Assembly (NCBI GenBank): GCA_938007995.1
Contig: CALLLW010000008.1
Coordinates: forward strand, 1 to 64,000
Length of the DNA: 64,000 nt
Reading direction: 5' to 3'
Source: an uncultured Granulosicoccaceae bacterium
GTDB lineage: Bacteria; Pseudomonadota; Gammaproteobacteria; Granulosicoccales; Granulosicoccaceae
Part shown: positions 8,287 to 18,499 of the stretch, piece by piece
How the letters are laid out: each line of letters begins with the position of its first letter
How positions within the stretch are numbered: position 1 is the first letter of the stretch
Program-made: the position numbers and the translations under genes
The notes under the pieces: model-generated
What the model was told of the DNA's origin: nothing
The model's database searches: none
What the model saw: only the letters and a program-made list of their open reading frames with translations

Positions 8287-10868
8287 GACACCACAATATT
8301 CACAAGTTTGCCGGGCACCACAATCACCTTACGCACGGTCTTGCCTTCAGTGTGGCGCCGCGTATTTTCATCTGTCAGTGCCAATGCTTCGCAATCGTCT
8401 TTGCTTGCATCACTCGCCACGGTAATCCTGCTGCGCAGCTTGCCGTTAACCTGCACCACCAGCTCCAGTTGATCCTGCACCAGCGCAGATTCATCAACCA
8501 CTGGCCAGATCGCATCAACCACCGGTTGATCGTGACCTTTAAGGCGACACCAGATTTCATGGCAGACATGAGGTGTTACCGGTGCAAGCATCAGCGTTGC
8601 AGCTTCAATGGCTTCATGTAAGACCGATTTATCTGCATCAGATTCAGCGCTGAAACGATTAACATCGTTCATTAATTCCATCACTGCTGCAATTGCCGTG
8701 TTAAATGTGTAGCGACGTTGCATGTCATCAGTCACTTTTTTAATCGTCTGATGAGTTTTCAGCCGCAGTGCCCGCTGCTTATCATTTAATTCTGCTGGCA
8801 TTGAACCTGCCGGTGCACCAGCGGCAATAGCCTCCTGGCAGGACTTGTAAAATCGCTTGATGAAACGACTGGCGCCTTCAACCCCTGCATCATTCCATTC
8901 CAGTGACTGGTCAGGTGGTGATGCAAACATCGAAAACAATCGGACCGTATCGGCGCCGTAACGATCAATCATTTCCTGCGGATCAACACCATTGCCAATC
9001 GACTTTGACATTTTCTGCATGCCACCTACTGTAACAGCACTGCCGTCAGCCTTGCGTTTAGCGCCAACAATTTTACCTTTGTCATTGCGCTCTACATCGA
9101 CTTCTGCCGGTGTCACATATGACTTTCGCCCGCGCTCGTCCTCGGTAAAGTAGGTTTCAGCGACTACCATGCCCTGGGTTAACAAACGGGTAAAAGGTTC
9201 GTCAGAGGTCACCAAACCCACATCACGCATCAGCTTGTGAAAGAAACGCGCATAAAGCAAATGCAGCACAGCGTGTTCAATACCACCAATATACTGATCA
9301 ACCGGCAGCCAGTAATTGGCGCGCTCATCGAGCATACTGTTCGCATCTGTACAGCAATAGCGAGCGTAGTACCACGAAGATTCAAAGAACGTATCAAAGG
9401 TATCAGTCTCGCGTGTGCCTTCCTCAGTGCTGCCGGGTACTGTTGTCTGGTAAAAGTCAGGATCCGATTTTATCGGTGAACTAACACCGGCAAACTCGAC
9501 ATCTTCGGGCAACACCACCGGCAGATCGTGTGCCGCAACCGGGTACACATTTTCGTCTTTGTCGTAGACCATCGGGATCGGACAACCCCAGTAACGCTGC
9601 CGTGAGACACCCCAGTCGCGTAGCCGGTAATTCACTTTGCGCTGACCGTCTGCACGGCTTTCAAGCGCGGTACAAATTTTATCAAACGCCTGTTCGAAGC
9701 CGAGCCCGTCGAACTCATTCGAGTTGCACAGCTTGCCATGCTCGACAAAAGCCGCGTCAGTGATATCAGCCGGCTGATCATCTTTGTTGCAAATGACCAC
9801 GCGCTTTTCTATCTGGTACTTTTCGGCAAACTCCCAGTCTCGCTGATCGTGACCGGGCACTGCCATCACTGCACCTGTGCCGTATCCCATCAATACAAAA
9901 TTCGCGACCCACAATGGAATCTTCTCACCGCTGAGCGGATGAACCAGAGAAATGCCCAGCGGCATACCCTTCTTTTCCATCGTCTCCATGTTTGCTTCAG
10001 ACGTGTCAGTGGTTTTGCACTCTTCAAGGAACCTGGCAAGCTCGGCATTATTCTCAGCTGCTTCTTTCGCCAGCGGATGCTCTGCTGCCACCGCAGCATA
10101 AGTTACCCCCATCAACGTATCGGGACGCGTGGTATAAACCGCGAGGCTACTGCCATTGTCTACCTTGAAGGAAAACTCAACGCCTTCGGAACGGCCAATC
10201 CAGTGACGCTGCATGGTCTTAACTGATTCCGGCCAGCCATCGAGTTTGTCGATGTCATTCAACAGCTCTTCGGCATAGGCGGTTATTCGAATAAACCACT
10301 GCGGAATTTCGCGACGCTCAACCAGCGCTCCGGAACGCCAGCCACGTCCATCCACCACCTGCTCATTGGCCAGTACGGTTTGCTCTTCCGGATCCCAGTT
10401 GACGACCGCCATTTTTTTATAGGCGAGCCCTTTGTCTACCAGCTGCGTAAAAAACCATTGCTCCCATCGATAATATTCCGGGGTGCAGGTTGCCAGCTCA
10501 CGAGACCAGTCGTAGGCAAAGCCAAGGCTCTGCAACTGCTCTTTCATGTAGGCGATGTTCTCGTAGGTCCAGGCGGCAGCGGGCACCTTGTTTTTGATTG
10601 CAGCATTTTCAGCCGGCAAACCAAATGCATCCCAGCCCATTGGCTGCAGCACATTTTTACCCAGCATGCGCTGAAAACGCGAGATCACATCGCCAATGCT
10701 GTAGTTGCGCACGTGACCCATGTGCAGCTTGCCACTCGGGTACGGGAACATTGACAGACAATAGTACTTCTCACGCGAAGGATCTTCGGTGACCTCGAAG
10801 CAGCGATGAGTATTCCAGTAGTCCTGGGCAGTCTTCTCGACTGACTGGAAATCGTAGGTATCTTGCAT
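8283..10868 (-). CDS. leuS: Leucyl-tRNA synthetase
   Basis: A class I aminoacyl-tRNA synthetase of 861 residues from the chosen start. The HIGH-type motif is in [16 protein letters not shown] and the KMSKS loop in [14 protein letters not shown]. Between them lies the CP1 editing domain ([12 protein letters not shown] and the [15 protein letters not shown] region), and the C-terminal anticodon-binding region follows. The start at 10868 gives [18 protein letters not shown], which aligns with known LeuRS N-termini. An in-frame ATG 12 codons upstream (10904) is possible, and neither has a good ribosome-binding site. The gene is translationally coupled to lptE. Confidence 0.95.
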   Translation of the reverse strand: MQDTYDFQSVEKTAQDYWNTHRCFEVTEDPSREKYYCLSMFPYPSGKLHMGHVRNYSIGDVISRFQRMLGKNVLQPMGWDAFGLPAENAAIKNKVPAAAWTYENIAYMKEQLQSLGFAYDWSRELATCTPEYYRWEQWFFTQLVDKGLAYKKMAVVNWDPEEQTVLANEQVVDGRGWRSGALVERREIPQWFIRITAYAEELLNDIDKLDGWPESVKTMQRHWIGRSEGVEFSFKVDNGSSLAVYTTRPDTLMGVTYAAVAAEHPLAKEAAENNAELARFLEECKTTDTSEANMETMEKKGMPLGISLVHPLSGEKIPLWVANFVLMGYGTGAVMAVPGHDQRDWEFAEKYQIEKRVVICNKDDQPADITDAAFVEHGKLCNSNEFDGLGFEQAFDKICTALESRADGQRKVNYRLRDWGVSRQRYWGCPIPMVYDKDENVYPVAAHDLPVVLPEDVEFAGVSSPIKSDPDFYQTTVPGSTEEGTRETDTFDTFFESSWYYARYCCTDANSMLDERANYWLPVDQYIGGIEHAVLHLLYARFFHKLMRDVGLVTSDEPFTRLLTQGMVVAETYFTEDERGRKSYVTPAEVDVERNDKGKIVGAKRKADGSAVTVGGMQKMSKSIGNGVDPQEMIDRYGADTVRLFSMFASPPDQSLEWNDAGVEGASRFIKRFYKSCQEAIAAGAPAGSMPAELNDKQRALRLKTHQTIKKVTDDMQRRYTFNTAIAAVMELMNDVNRFSAESDADKSVLHEAIEAATLMLAPVTPHVCHEIWCRLKGHDQPVVDAIWPVVDESALVQDQLELVVQVNGKLRSRITVASDASKDDCEALALTDENTRRHTEGKTVRKVIVVPGKLVNIVVS

Positions 10869-11044
10869 GCAGTTGACACAATCAAAGGCTAACTGCGTGA
10901 TCATACATCAATCGCGCCGTCTTGTACTGAATCGAGGAATACTGAATGCTAAAGGTTGCCCGGTCTGTGTAAAAAACAGGTGCTTAAGCCCGACCTGATC
11001 AGGCGTCAGGTCACGTTCGCAATAGCAGGATTTAGCTGAGCGGG

Positions 11045-13159
11045 CTAGGCTACCTTGCGTAGGTCATACAAAGAGACGACCTCTTCGAGCCCCTGCTGCA
11101 GACCTGAATTCACAATCCGCTCCAGCTGCAGTCGTTCTGCAATCTGGGCACGCTGCAACGCTGCAGCACGATAGCGCACAAAAGTATTGGGATCAGGTTT
11201 CGGTCTGACACCATTAGTTTTTGCGTATAAGGCAACATGACTCTCGGACGGTACAGCACCGTTTCGAATGCTGGCTTTGAGACGATGCTCAACAAGCAGA
11301 GTATCGACAATATCCTGCTGAAATTGCGCCTGATTAATATTGCGATCAAAAAACTGACGGATTAAATAGGCCCGTTCATCACTATCGAGTCCGTATTCCT
11401 GAGCGATGATGGCGAGGTTTTGCACTGCATAATTATCAGATGAAGTGATCGAGAATTCGATCAATGCGCGCAGCTTTGCTACCAGCTCTTCGTTGAGAAT
11501 GCTTGCTGACAAATCACTGCCTGATTCAAAGCGCTCAATCTCCTGAGTCAGCTTTACCAGTAGCGGCCGGACCACTCTGCCACGTATATGGTAGGACCAG
11601 TAAATACGGATACCGCTGTGTTTCCACCAGCTGGTCATGACATCGGGATCCCGTATACCCTCTTCTTCACTGATTGCAGTATCAATGATTTTGGTAATGA
11701 TGCCACCCAGCGTGTAAGGCTCGTGGGTGGTGGTCGGTTGAATCTGCATTTCGGTAAAGCGATCGAAATTATACTGCTGCTCGGGCATGATCAAAGAATC
11801 ACATAACAGCGTTGCCTCTGCTTTTTGCTGCGCTGCAACAGTTGATTCTGCGTCGGTCAACTCGGCAACCATCGCAGCCAGCGGCCCGCCGAAGCGGCGC
11901 TTAATATTGTTGAGAGATTGATCGTAACCTGCCACTGGCCGACTGCCATCTTCTACTACATCATGAAGTATGGCAGTTGCTGCAAAAGAAGGCTCAAGCG
12001 CCTCGCCAAATAAATCTTCAGCCACTGCTGCTATGCGCAGCGAATGACCCAGCATTGTACAAGCAGACTTGCGACGACCTTTCTCCAGATACTGCATCAT
12101 TTCAAGCGCTGCTATATGCAGAGTTGCAATGGAATTGAAATTTTCCGACGCATTAAAAGATTCAACCAGTGGCAGGCTGTTATGCGTTTCATACACCGCT
12201 TTGCCACGCCGTCCGACCAGTCTTCGTCGCTTTGTTGGTTGATCCAGCGCATCACTGACAGACATTAACAATGTATGCTCCAGTGGTTCGGCCAGTGCGC
12301 TGTAGTCTACGCCCGACATTGCAAGTGCCGCTTTGGTTCTTCGGTAGTGTAAGTCGAGCAACTCACGCTCTGGAAAAGTACTGTTACAGTCAATGCCGCG
12401 CGCCTGCATCTCGGCTTTTTTATCTGCATCAAGATTGACCAGTATTTCATCACCCGCAGCGCGTGCGATCAGCCGGAGTTGTGAGGCTTCAATTGCGGCG
12501 ATCACAGAAGCGTAAGGTCGAGGCAATACAAGCGCTGACATCTGATTACCGGCAAAAGCCTGATCAAACTGTCGCTGATGCATTTTAATGGCTGCAATGT
12601 GCTTGCACACACTATCGCCAAACAAAGTGCTGATGGTATTTTCAGTGATCTTCTTACATTTGCCCGGCAATACTGCCGAGTAACGATCGGTCAGACCAAT
12701 CGTGTCACGGATCATCGCCGCAACGATCACATCATGGCTCAAACGTGCTGACCCGCACCTTCTGTTGCCATAACGCTGCACACCCATCAGCATCACACCG
12801 AGCAGCACTTCAGCTGCGATAGCCGGCTCAAGCTTTGCCAGACCATTACTGTTAATCAGCTTGTCGCTAAATACCAGCTGATCAAGCAGCGGTTCAATAT
12901 CAATAGATTCCGGGTTTGAATCGTGATCCGGTCGCAGTGCTTCACACAGCACCTCTCTGCCACGAACTGTTCGGAATACACCCGGATTGATATCGCAAAG
13001 TCGTAGCCAGTCTTCGCGCTCGCTTTGTAACCAGTGACGAGAGACTTTGCCAATGATCGCGCGCTCATCATCCCTGGTGGCAACCAGTAGATTATAGGCA
13101 CGCAACAGATTGCGAATATCTTTTGTGCAGGAGGGCATGGCCCTATTGCCATTCGTCAT
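11045..13159 (-). CDS. Large protein with SpoT/RelA-like HD hydrolase domain, no synthetase
   Basis: A 704-residue protein. The recognisable part is at about residues 355-430: TMLGHSLRIAAVAEDLF followed by ATAILHDVVEDGS, where H399-D400 and E403-D404 match the HDxxED signature of (p)ppGpp hydrolases (Rel/SpoT/MESH1) and related HD phosphohydrolases. No RelA-type synthetase, TGS or ACT domain is apparent. The N-terminal 350 and C-terminal 250 residues match nothing I recognise. No signal peptide or transmembrane segment is seen. A cytoplasmic nucleotide phosphohydrolase is plausible, but the ppGpp substrate is inferred from motif only. It appears monocistronic, with 176 bp between its stop and the leuS start. 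Confidence 0.65.
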   Translation of the reverse strand: MTNGNRAMPSCTKDIRNLLRAYNLLVATRDDERAIIGKVSRHWLQSEREDWLRLCDINPGVFRTVRGREVLCEALRPDHDSNPESIDIEPLLDQLVFSDKLINSNGLAKLEPAIAAEVLLGVMLMGVQRYGNRRCGSARLSHDVIVAAMIRDTIGLTDRYSAVLPGKCKKITENTISTLFGDSVCKHIAAIKMHQRQFDQAFAGNQMSALVLPRPYASVIAAIEASQLRLIARAAGDEILVNLDADKKAEMQARGIDCNSTFPERELLDLHYRRTKAALAMSGVDYSALAEPLEHTLLMSVSDALDQPTKRRRLVGRRGKAVYETHNSLPLVESFNASENFNSIATLHIAALEMMQYLEKGRRKSACTMLGHSLRIAAVAEDLFGEALEPSFAATAILHDVVEDGSRPVAGYDQSLNNIKRRFGGPLAAMVAELTDAESTVAAQQKAEATLLCDSLIMPEQQYNFDRFTEMQIQPTTTHEPYTLGGIITKIIDTAISEEEGIRDPDVMTSWWKHSGIRIYWSYHIRGRVVRPLLVKLTQEIERFESGSDLSASILNEELVAKLRALIEFSITSSDNYAVQNLAIIAQEYGLDSDERAYLIRQFFDRNINQAQFQQDIVDTLLVEHRLKASIRNGAVPSESHVALYAKTNGVRPKPDPNTFVRYRAAALQRAQIAERLQLERIVNSGLQQGLEEVVSLYDLRKVA

Positions 13160-13419
13160 AATACATCTAGCAATTAAAACTCAAACATCACACTGACAGA
13201 AACTCACTGTGCAACCGCTTAACAATGATTTTCCAAATCTCTTAATGAATGTGAACGGCGTCACTCACAAAAAATTTGACGAGGAATCAGAGATAGGTGA
13301 TGGGGTTCACTAAATTGTGACGATATGGTATTCGAAGCGTGCATGAGTGCCGCGACACTATCGGGCACTCTACGGCAATCAATGGTGACTGCGCGGGGTA
13401 TATCCGATGAATAAATCTA

Positions 13420-14199
13420 TCAGGCTCTATATTCCGCACTGGCAAAAATATGCCCGACTGCAATCAGCCACCGACCACTGATTTTTAGTTCAAGCGGATT
13501 GCCCTGATAATCATCGCACTCTACGGTAGCCCGGTAGGTACAGCTATTGACATCCAGCGTCACATTGCATTGCTTGAAGTCGATATAAGTCTGTACTCGC
13601 GGGTAACAGCATTTATAGACGGCTTCTTTTATTGAAAAAATTAGCTTGTGTGCCTTACCGCCAAGCGGTTGATGAACTGATCGTGTCACGCCTTGCAGTT
13701 CAAACAGTCTGTCAACAGGTTTAGTAGCGATACGTTCAGCGTCAGTGAGCACAATATCGGCTACATCCGCATCCAGATCCTCAAAAGGCTCGACATCTAT
13801 ACCGATACTGTCAAGCACTGACTTAGGTGCAACAGCAACGGCACAGTAATCATTAGAATGTGAAATACTGCCAGTGACTGACCTCGGCCACAGTGGCTGC
13901 CTGTCGTCGCCTGAGAGCAAAGATTCAGACACACCCGTCAGGGCTTCGATCAGCCGCCTTGCCTGATTTCTACCGGCGGCAAACTCAGCGTAGCGTTTCT
14001 CACAGACATCACCAATGCTGGCCTTTTCGGATGGTGTCAACTCATCTGTCCAGCTATCACGATGGTCACAGCGCGTGAGCACACCGGTCGCGAAAAGCGT
14101 AGAGATATCTACAGATGAAACCGATGACTGACGATCGGCTAAAAAATGTTCTTCGTATGCACTGCTTAACTGGGCGGAAATTGACACTAGGTTCTCCAT
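13420..14199 (-). CDS. 4'-phosphopantetheinyl transferase, EntD type
   Basis: A 259-residue transferase that moves phosphopantetheine from CoA to carrier proteins. Motifs of the EntD/Sfp superfamily are present: GSISHSNDYCAVAV, the Mg-binding GIDVEPFEDLDADVA, and the catalytic SIKEAVYKCCYP. ATG at 14199 follows an unremarkable leader. No polyketide, siderophore or fatty-acid synthase genes are adjacent, so the carrier partner (siderophore NRPS or primary-metabolism ACP) cannot be told from context. Confidence 0.9.
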   Translation of the reverse strand: MENLVSISAQLSSAYEEHFLADRQSSVSSVDISTLFATGVLTRCDHRDSWTDELTPSEKASIGDVCEKRYAEFAAGRNQARRLIEALTGVSESLLSGDDRQPLWPRSVTGSISHSNDYCAVAVAPKSVLDSIGIDVEPFEDLDADVADIVLTDAERIATKPVDRLFELQGVTRSVHQPLGGKAHKLIFSIKEAVYKCCYPRVQTYIDFKQCNVTLDVNSCTYRATVECDDYQGNPLELKISGRWLIAVGHIFASAEYRA

Positions 14200-15244
14200 A
14201 AATACTGCCGCGGCCCATCACCGATCCGGCCTGGAAGCAATCCTGTTTCCGGCGTCAGCTGTTATCGGTGATAAGTTTTCGATCTGCTTATTGTAATTTA
14301 TAAAGCGGAAAATGTGGGTACTGATCAGCAAAGCACAAGGCTGAACAGAATAAGGTTAAGTTGGGCGACGACCGACAATAATGCGTCACACAATGCGGCG
14401 GGCAAGACGCAATAATACCGCTGTAGGGAGGCAGCATCAGAGCAGTTGTTCACATTTGACGCAAATTTGCTTACATTTCCGTAGCTTAGCGAAGCCTCAC
14501 AGACAGCGCTCTGGAAACATCAGCAAAGCATCCGGCAATTTCTCCACGCCCTCGCATCTGAAGTCGCCTGCCTGAAATTCCGAGTGTGTAATTTTCCGGC
14601 ATCAAACAGGTTTGTGATACCGGGAACCTGTGCTTGCGGGTCGGCTGGAATTCCAGGTACCAGATTTCTCAGAAACGCCGCACCGTTTCGCAACGCACGC
14701 TCTTACATCGCACCCATCCACCACACCCGTCCACCACACATAGAGATTACGAATATCGCAAAGTGTGTGTGGAAGCAAAATTGAGTCAACGACGACAACC
14801 AAGTCCAGAGCAAGGCAACATGCGCCATCAGATTTCAGGCACCACCCAAAAGTGCGCACCGACAACACCCACGTTCCAAAACCCCTATTTAAAAGCCCTT
14901 TACCTGTCAAAAAAAATACAACATGCCCATAGTGCTAAAGCAAACCTCAGCCCCCGTTCACGGACTCGTTCAAAACACAAAGCAAAAAATCGCATTGCTT
15001 ACCACAGCACGACCTCACACTAGAATTTACTTTTGAAACTCAGGTAAATTATCGATGATAATTTTTTATAGAAGCGACCTTCACAGGCTTCTTAGCAATG
15101 CCTGCGTAGAGCACTGTACTCAGTTATAATGCGGCTAAGAAGTTACATGCCCCATGCCCGGCCCCATGCCCGGTATAACTCTTCTTTATCGTGACTGCTC
15201 TGTTGCAATTCGCAACTCTGAGCCTCTCTGCATTCAGCCCGACT
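14200..15244. other. About 1 kb without a convincing gene
   Basis: Short open frames exist on both strands here (for example minus 14910-14602 and plus 14634-15023) but lack ribosome-binding sites, recognisable motifs and protein-like composition. The left part must hold the promoter of the PPTase gene. On the right a perfect TATAAT at 15125-15130 with a poor -35 could drive the glycosyltransferase gene. A doubled CCATGCCCGG-type repeat lies at about 15150-15173 in the presumed leader. No tRNA, IS or clear hairpin was identified. It could be a decayed gene or house a small RNA. Confidence 0.5.
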
Positions 15245-16951
15245 ATGACGAACAAACGTAAAATTACTGTTTTCGCGCTATTGGCTGTTGGTGTTCTGAT
15301 CAATGCCTTGACGATCGCTAACTGGAATTTATCGTTAATCTCGAACGACGGTACCCAGTATCTATCAACGGCTCGCAATTGGTTGGCTGGTAACGGCTTT
15401 TCAACAGACGCATTGGTTTATGCCCCTCACTTTCAAGGTGTACTACCTGCCATTCAAACCGTCTGGCCACCGGGCTACTCATCCGCGATTGCACTAACCA
15501 GCAAGCTCGGCTTTGAACTGGAAAAGGCGGCATTTTTTCTAAACCTGATCACCCATGCAACAGCCGCGCTATGCGTTTGGCTCATTTTGCTAAAAATGCA
15601 GGTAGAGCGATTTTTTGCATCTGTTTGTGCACTCGTCTTTTATGGCATGGCTCTGCCGTGGGCCTATGTCAGCGGTGGACTGACTGAACCCTTATTCATC
15701 ACACTAATTCTCTTGAGCCTATACTTTTTGCCGCAACCGCAAAAAAGCACACTGCCCGTCTGGATAGCATGCGGGCTGTTTTTGGCAATGGGTATACTGG
15801 TGCGCTACTCCAATGTATTTGCAGCGTTTGGCACCGGCCTTGGCATATTCACCTATACGCTCATACGCGGAAAAAGGAATCTCTCATCGCAGCTGATCCC
15901 GAGCTGCAAACTAGCACTGCTGTTGTCTATTCCAGTAGCCACCTTCGGCTACCTGATGTATCGAACATACGAACATATTGGCACTCTCGACCGATACTCC
16001 GGCGCAAAAACACCGGAAACACTTAGCTCAACTGCCAGACTGTGGGCGGTTCAGTTATCAGAGCTCTTTGGCTTTTCCAACATTGATCCAGCCAAAAGCA
16101 ATATTGTTATTGTTCTTTTTTTTACGTTTATTCTGTTAGCCATTGCAATAACGACCCACTACTTGTTCAGCAAGTCTAGTTTTCTAAGAGCTTCGTCCGC
16201 TGGCAAAGAAAGCCAGCTCAACAAAAGCCGGGAACAGGAAATCAGTTATCTGCGACTTTTTACACTGGTATCCCTCTTTCACGGTCTGGGACTGTTTTTT
16301 TATCTTTCTTCCAACGCACTTAGCTCCAACCCGCTCACTATACTGCCACGCTACCTCTACCAGATATACCCGGCATTTTTTATCATTTTTTGCTACATGC
16401 TGCACTCGCTTTTCACACAGAATAATCAAGGCGCATACAACTTTGCCCTGAAAGCGGCAACTACCTTTTTGCTTGGCGCGTACGCTGTGGCACAAATAAA
16501 TTCAATACAGGTGACTCGCGCAGACTACTTTCAGGATGCAAGAGCTTCCGCAGAATTAATGGATCTGCCAGTCAATGAATCAGTCACGTTAAAAGACTAC
16601 ATTCAACGCTGTTTTGCAGAAGATACTGCAGGCAAATCACTCTGGAGTCCGCACGCACAGGCAGTCCATCTGCATACCGGCGTGCCAACAATAACTTTAT
16701 TGAGCGACTACACAAAGCAGCCTTTCAATGCAGACACCTTCCACGCTCAAGTCACTCAATATCAGATCGGTATGTTTGTTTTTATTAATTTGTATGAGTT
16801 TCCAAATGAACAGCATGAAAAACACATTAACTCAGTGAAAAACTGGGTAATTGAAAACGGTTATTCGCAAGTCTCACTACCGTCTGATAAATTCGCTAAC
16901 AACCTGACCGTTGCGGTTTTCAACGCTGATCCGGACTGCGGCTTGAATTAA
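15245..16951 (+). CDS. GT-C superfamily membrane glycosyltransferase (GT39/ArnT-like)
   Basis: A polytopic membrane protein of 568 residues from ATG 15245, with about ten hydrophobic segments. It has the GT-C layout: a first transmembrane helix, then SNDGTQYLSTARNWLAGNGF with an acidic residue in the first periplasmic loop, then TVWPPGYSSAIAL. Such enzymes transfer sugars from polyprenyl-phosphate donors to lipids, proteins or polysaccharides. The C-terminal soluble part (about residues 430-568) is probably periplasmic. A GTG at 15191 would add 18 residues; ATG 15245 is preferred because it begins directly at a positively charged TNKRK before the first helix. Its stop overlaps that of the convergent FAD gene. 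Confidence 0.75.
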   Translation: MTNKRKITVFALLAVGVLINALTIANWNLSLISNDGTQYLSTARNWLAGNGFSTDALVYAPHFQGVLPAIQTVWPPGYSSAIALTSKLGFELEKAAFFLNLITHATAALCVWLILLKMQVERFFASVCALVFYGMALPWAYVSGGLTEPLFITLILLSLYFLPQPQKSTLPVWIACGLFLAMGILVRYSNVFAAFGTGLGIFTYTLIRGKRNLSSQLIPSCKLALLLSIPVATFGYLMYRTYEHIGTLDRYSGAKTPETLSSTARLWAVQLSELFGFSNIDPAKSNIVIVLFFTFILLAIAITTHYLFSKSSFLRASSAGKESQLNKSREQEISYLRLFTLVSLFHGLGLFFYLSSNALSSNPLTILPRYLYQIYPAFFIIFCYMLHSLFTQNNQGAYNFALKAATTFLLGAYAVAQINSIQVTRADYFQDARASAELMDLPVNESVTLKDYIQRCFAEDTAGKSLWSPHAQAVHLHTGVPTITLLSDYTKQPFNADTFHAQVTQYQIGMFVFINLYEFPNEQHEKHINSVKNWVIENGYSQVSLPSDKFANNLTVAVFNADPDCGLN

Positions 16952-18249
16952 CACCCTGCCACGCGGGCTTGCTGATAAAAATCATTCACCGCGCCAATCA
17001 CCTCATTGCCGTTTAAACTTGAACGAAACGACTGACTGGCGTTCAGCACATGTAACCTTGGATCTCTGGTACTGGTGGGCGCTATTGAAGCTGGAGAACC
17101 TATTACCTGCAGAGGCTGCACATTTGCTGCACGATGCACGTGAACACTGACAACATCCTGCATGGAAAAATCCGGAAACATACGTTTAACACCATCCAGA
17201 AACTTCTCTCTGAAATAACTATCCGGCTTATTCATTTCAGGATCACCTGACAAAAGATACCGTGGCAGATAAATCAGATGATTGCCCGCTGTATCTTCCA
17301 CATCAACCATGTTACTTACATCGATCAGATCAGCAAATGGAACGGAATCATCTGCAACATTTACCGCGTAGTATTCTGTCAGGGATTTTTTAGCGACCAG
17401 CACAATACAAACCACACCGAGATACTCTACCGAGCTTTTATTCTGATCCAGATCGAGTAGATCCTGATCGACAATACGCGCAAGATCACCGGGTGAATTG
17501 GTACAGACTACCTGATCAAAAACCAGCTTGCGTTGCGGTGTATGCACACTAACACCATCATCACCACAAGACACACGCAAGACAGTTTCCTTCAGCAATA
17601 CCCGACCGCCCTTGCTTTTCAGTTCTTTTTCAACTTTGTTATAGATACTTTTACAGCCGCCCTTAACATAACCAAAACATCCGGCGCGCTGTAAATTGTC
17701 CTGTGTTGGCAACATACGCTTTATATGCGAAAAACCAACTGCCGCCGAGGCTCGTGAATAGCCCGCTCCGAACCTTGCCGTTAACAGTGGTTTCCAGAAC
17801 TTCTCCACACTCTCATTGCCGGATACTTTCCTGAGCCACTCGTCAATTGTTATGGACTCCAATGACTTCAATGAGGCCAGGTGGGAAACATAGAGCAGGG
17901 TAAATCGCAGTCGTAGTTTTGCCAGCAGTGACAATGCGGGAAGCTTTAAGAGCTCCTTACTACAACCGATTGGGTGTAGATTACCTTCTACATACAGGCC
18001 GGTAGGTATATGACGCCAGTGCAGATGATCTTCCAGATCGAGATCTTTTATAAAATCAATAAAGTGGTGATCAGACGGCTGAAGTATGCGATTGAACTTA
18101 TCCCAGTCAAACCCACCGTATGGCGACCAGGTAGCAAGCCCACCCAGCTGTTCGGCGTATTCCACAACCGTGACCTCGTGCCCGTCAAGAGCATAGAGGC
18201 GCGCCAGCGCCAACCCTGTTAAACCACCACCGACAATCCCGACACGCAT
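16948..18249 (-). CDS. NAD(P)/FAD-dependent amine-oxidase/protoporphyrinogen-oxidase-like protein
   Basis: A 433-residue flavoprotein. The N-terminal dinucleotide fold is GIVGGGLTGLALARLYALDG, with E at the end of beta-2 (VTVVE), followed by LGGLATWSPYGGFDWDKF. The C-terminal FAD contact is degenerate. It resembles the HemY/phytoene-desaturase/UDP-galactopyranose-mutase-like group often found with lipid or polysaccharide genes. The substrate is unknown. It is convergent with the GT-C gene, and the two stop codons share the sequence TTAA at 16948-16951, leaving no room for an intergenic terminator. Confidence 0.75.
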   Translation of the reverse strand: MRVGIVGGGLTGLALARLYALDGHEVTVVEYAEQLGGLATWSPYGGFDWDKFNRILQPSDHHFIDFIKDLDLEDHLHWRHIPTGLYVEGNLHPIGCSKELLKLPALSLLAKLRLRFTLLYVSHLASLKSLESITIDEWLRKVSGNESVEKFWKPLLTARFGAGYSRASAAVGFSHIKRMLPTQDNLQRAGCFGYVKGGCKSIYNKVEKELKSKGGRVLLKETVLRVSCGDDGVSVHTPQRKLVFDQVVCTNSPGDLARIVDQDLLDLDQNKSSVEYLGVVCIVLVAKKSLTEYYAVNVADDSVPFADLIDVSNMVDVEDTAGNHLIYLPRYLLSGDPEMNKPDSYFREKFLDGVKRMFPDFSMQDVVSVHVHRAANVQPLQVIGSPASIAPTSTRDPRLHVLNASQSFRSSLNGNEVIGAVNDFYQQARVAGC

Positions 18250-18460
18250 ATAATGACCCTCAACCCGTCTAACTTTTGCACTGGTTGAAAAGTAATGTTT
18301 TTCAGCCAGTCGTCAGTCGCCCCTAACACTACTACAGGCGCACTGTGCGGTTCGCGAATGGGCAGGCAAAACCATCATCCCGGACAGGAAAAAACAACAA
18401 TCATGACACGGTGCAGGTTTTGGTTGTCTATCGGTTACTACACCACAAAATCAACTATCA

Positions 18461-18499
18461 GTTATGAGTTATGAGTTATGAGTTATGAGTTATGAGTTA
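18461..18499. repeat. Heptanucleotide tandem repeat (GTTATGA)5.6 at the ubiH stop
   Basis: Five perfect GTTATGA units plus a partial GTTA end exactly on the TTA that encodes the ubiH stop codon (minus strand). A 7-bp unit shifts reading frame when copy number changes. Since the array lies just 3' of the stop, a change would not alter the protein unless the stop were lost. Confidence 0.95.

Noticed and set aside
14602..15023. Overlapping open frames on both strands in the 14.2-15.2 kb gap
   Set aside because: Composition is not protein-like, start codons lack ribosome-binding sites, and no motif is recognisable in either strand.
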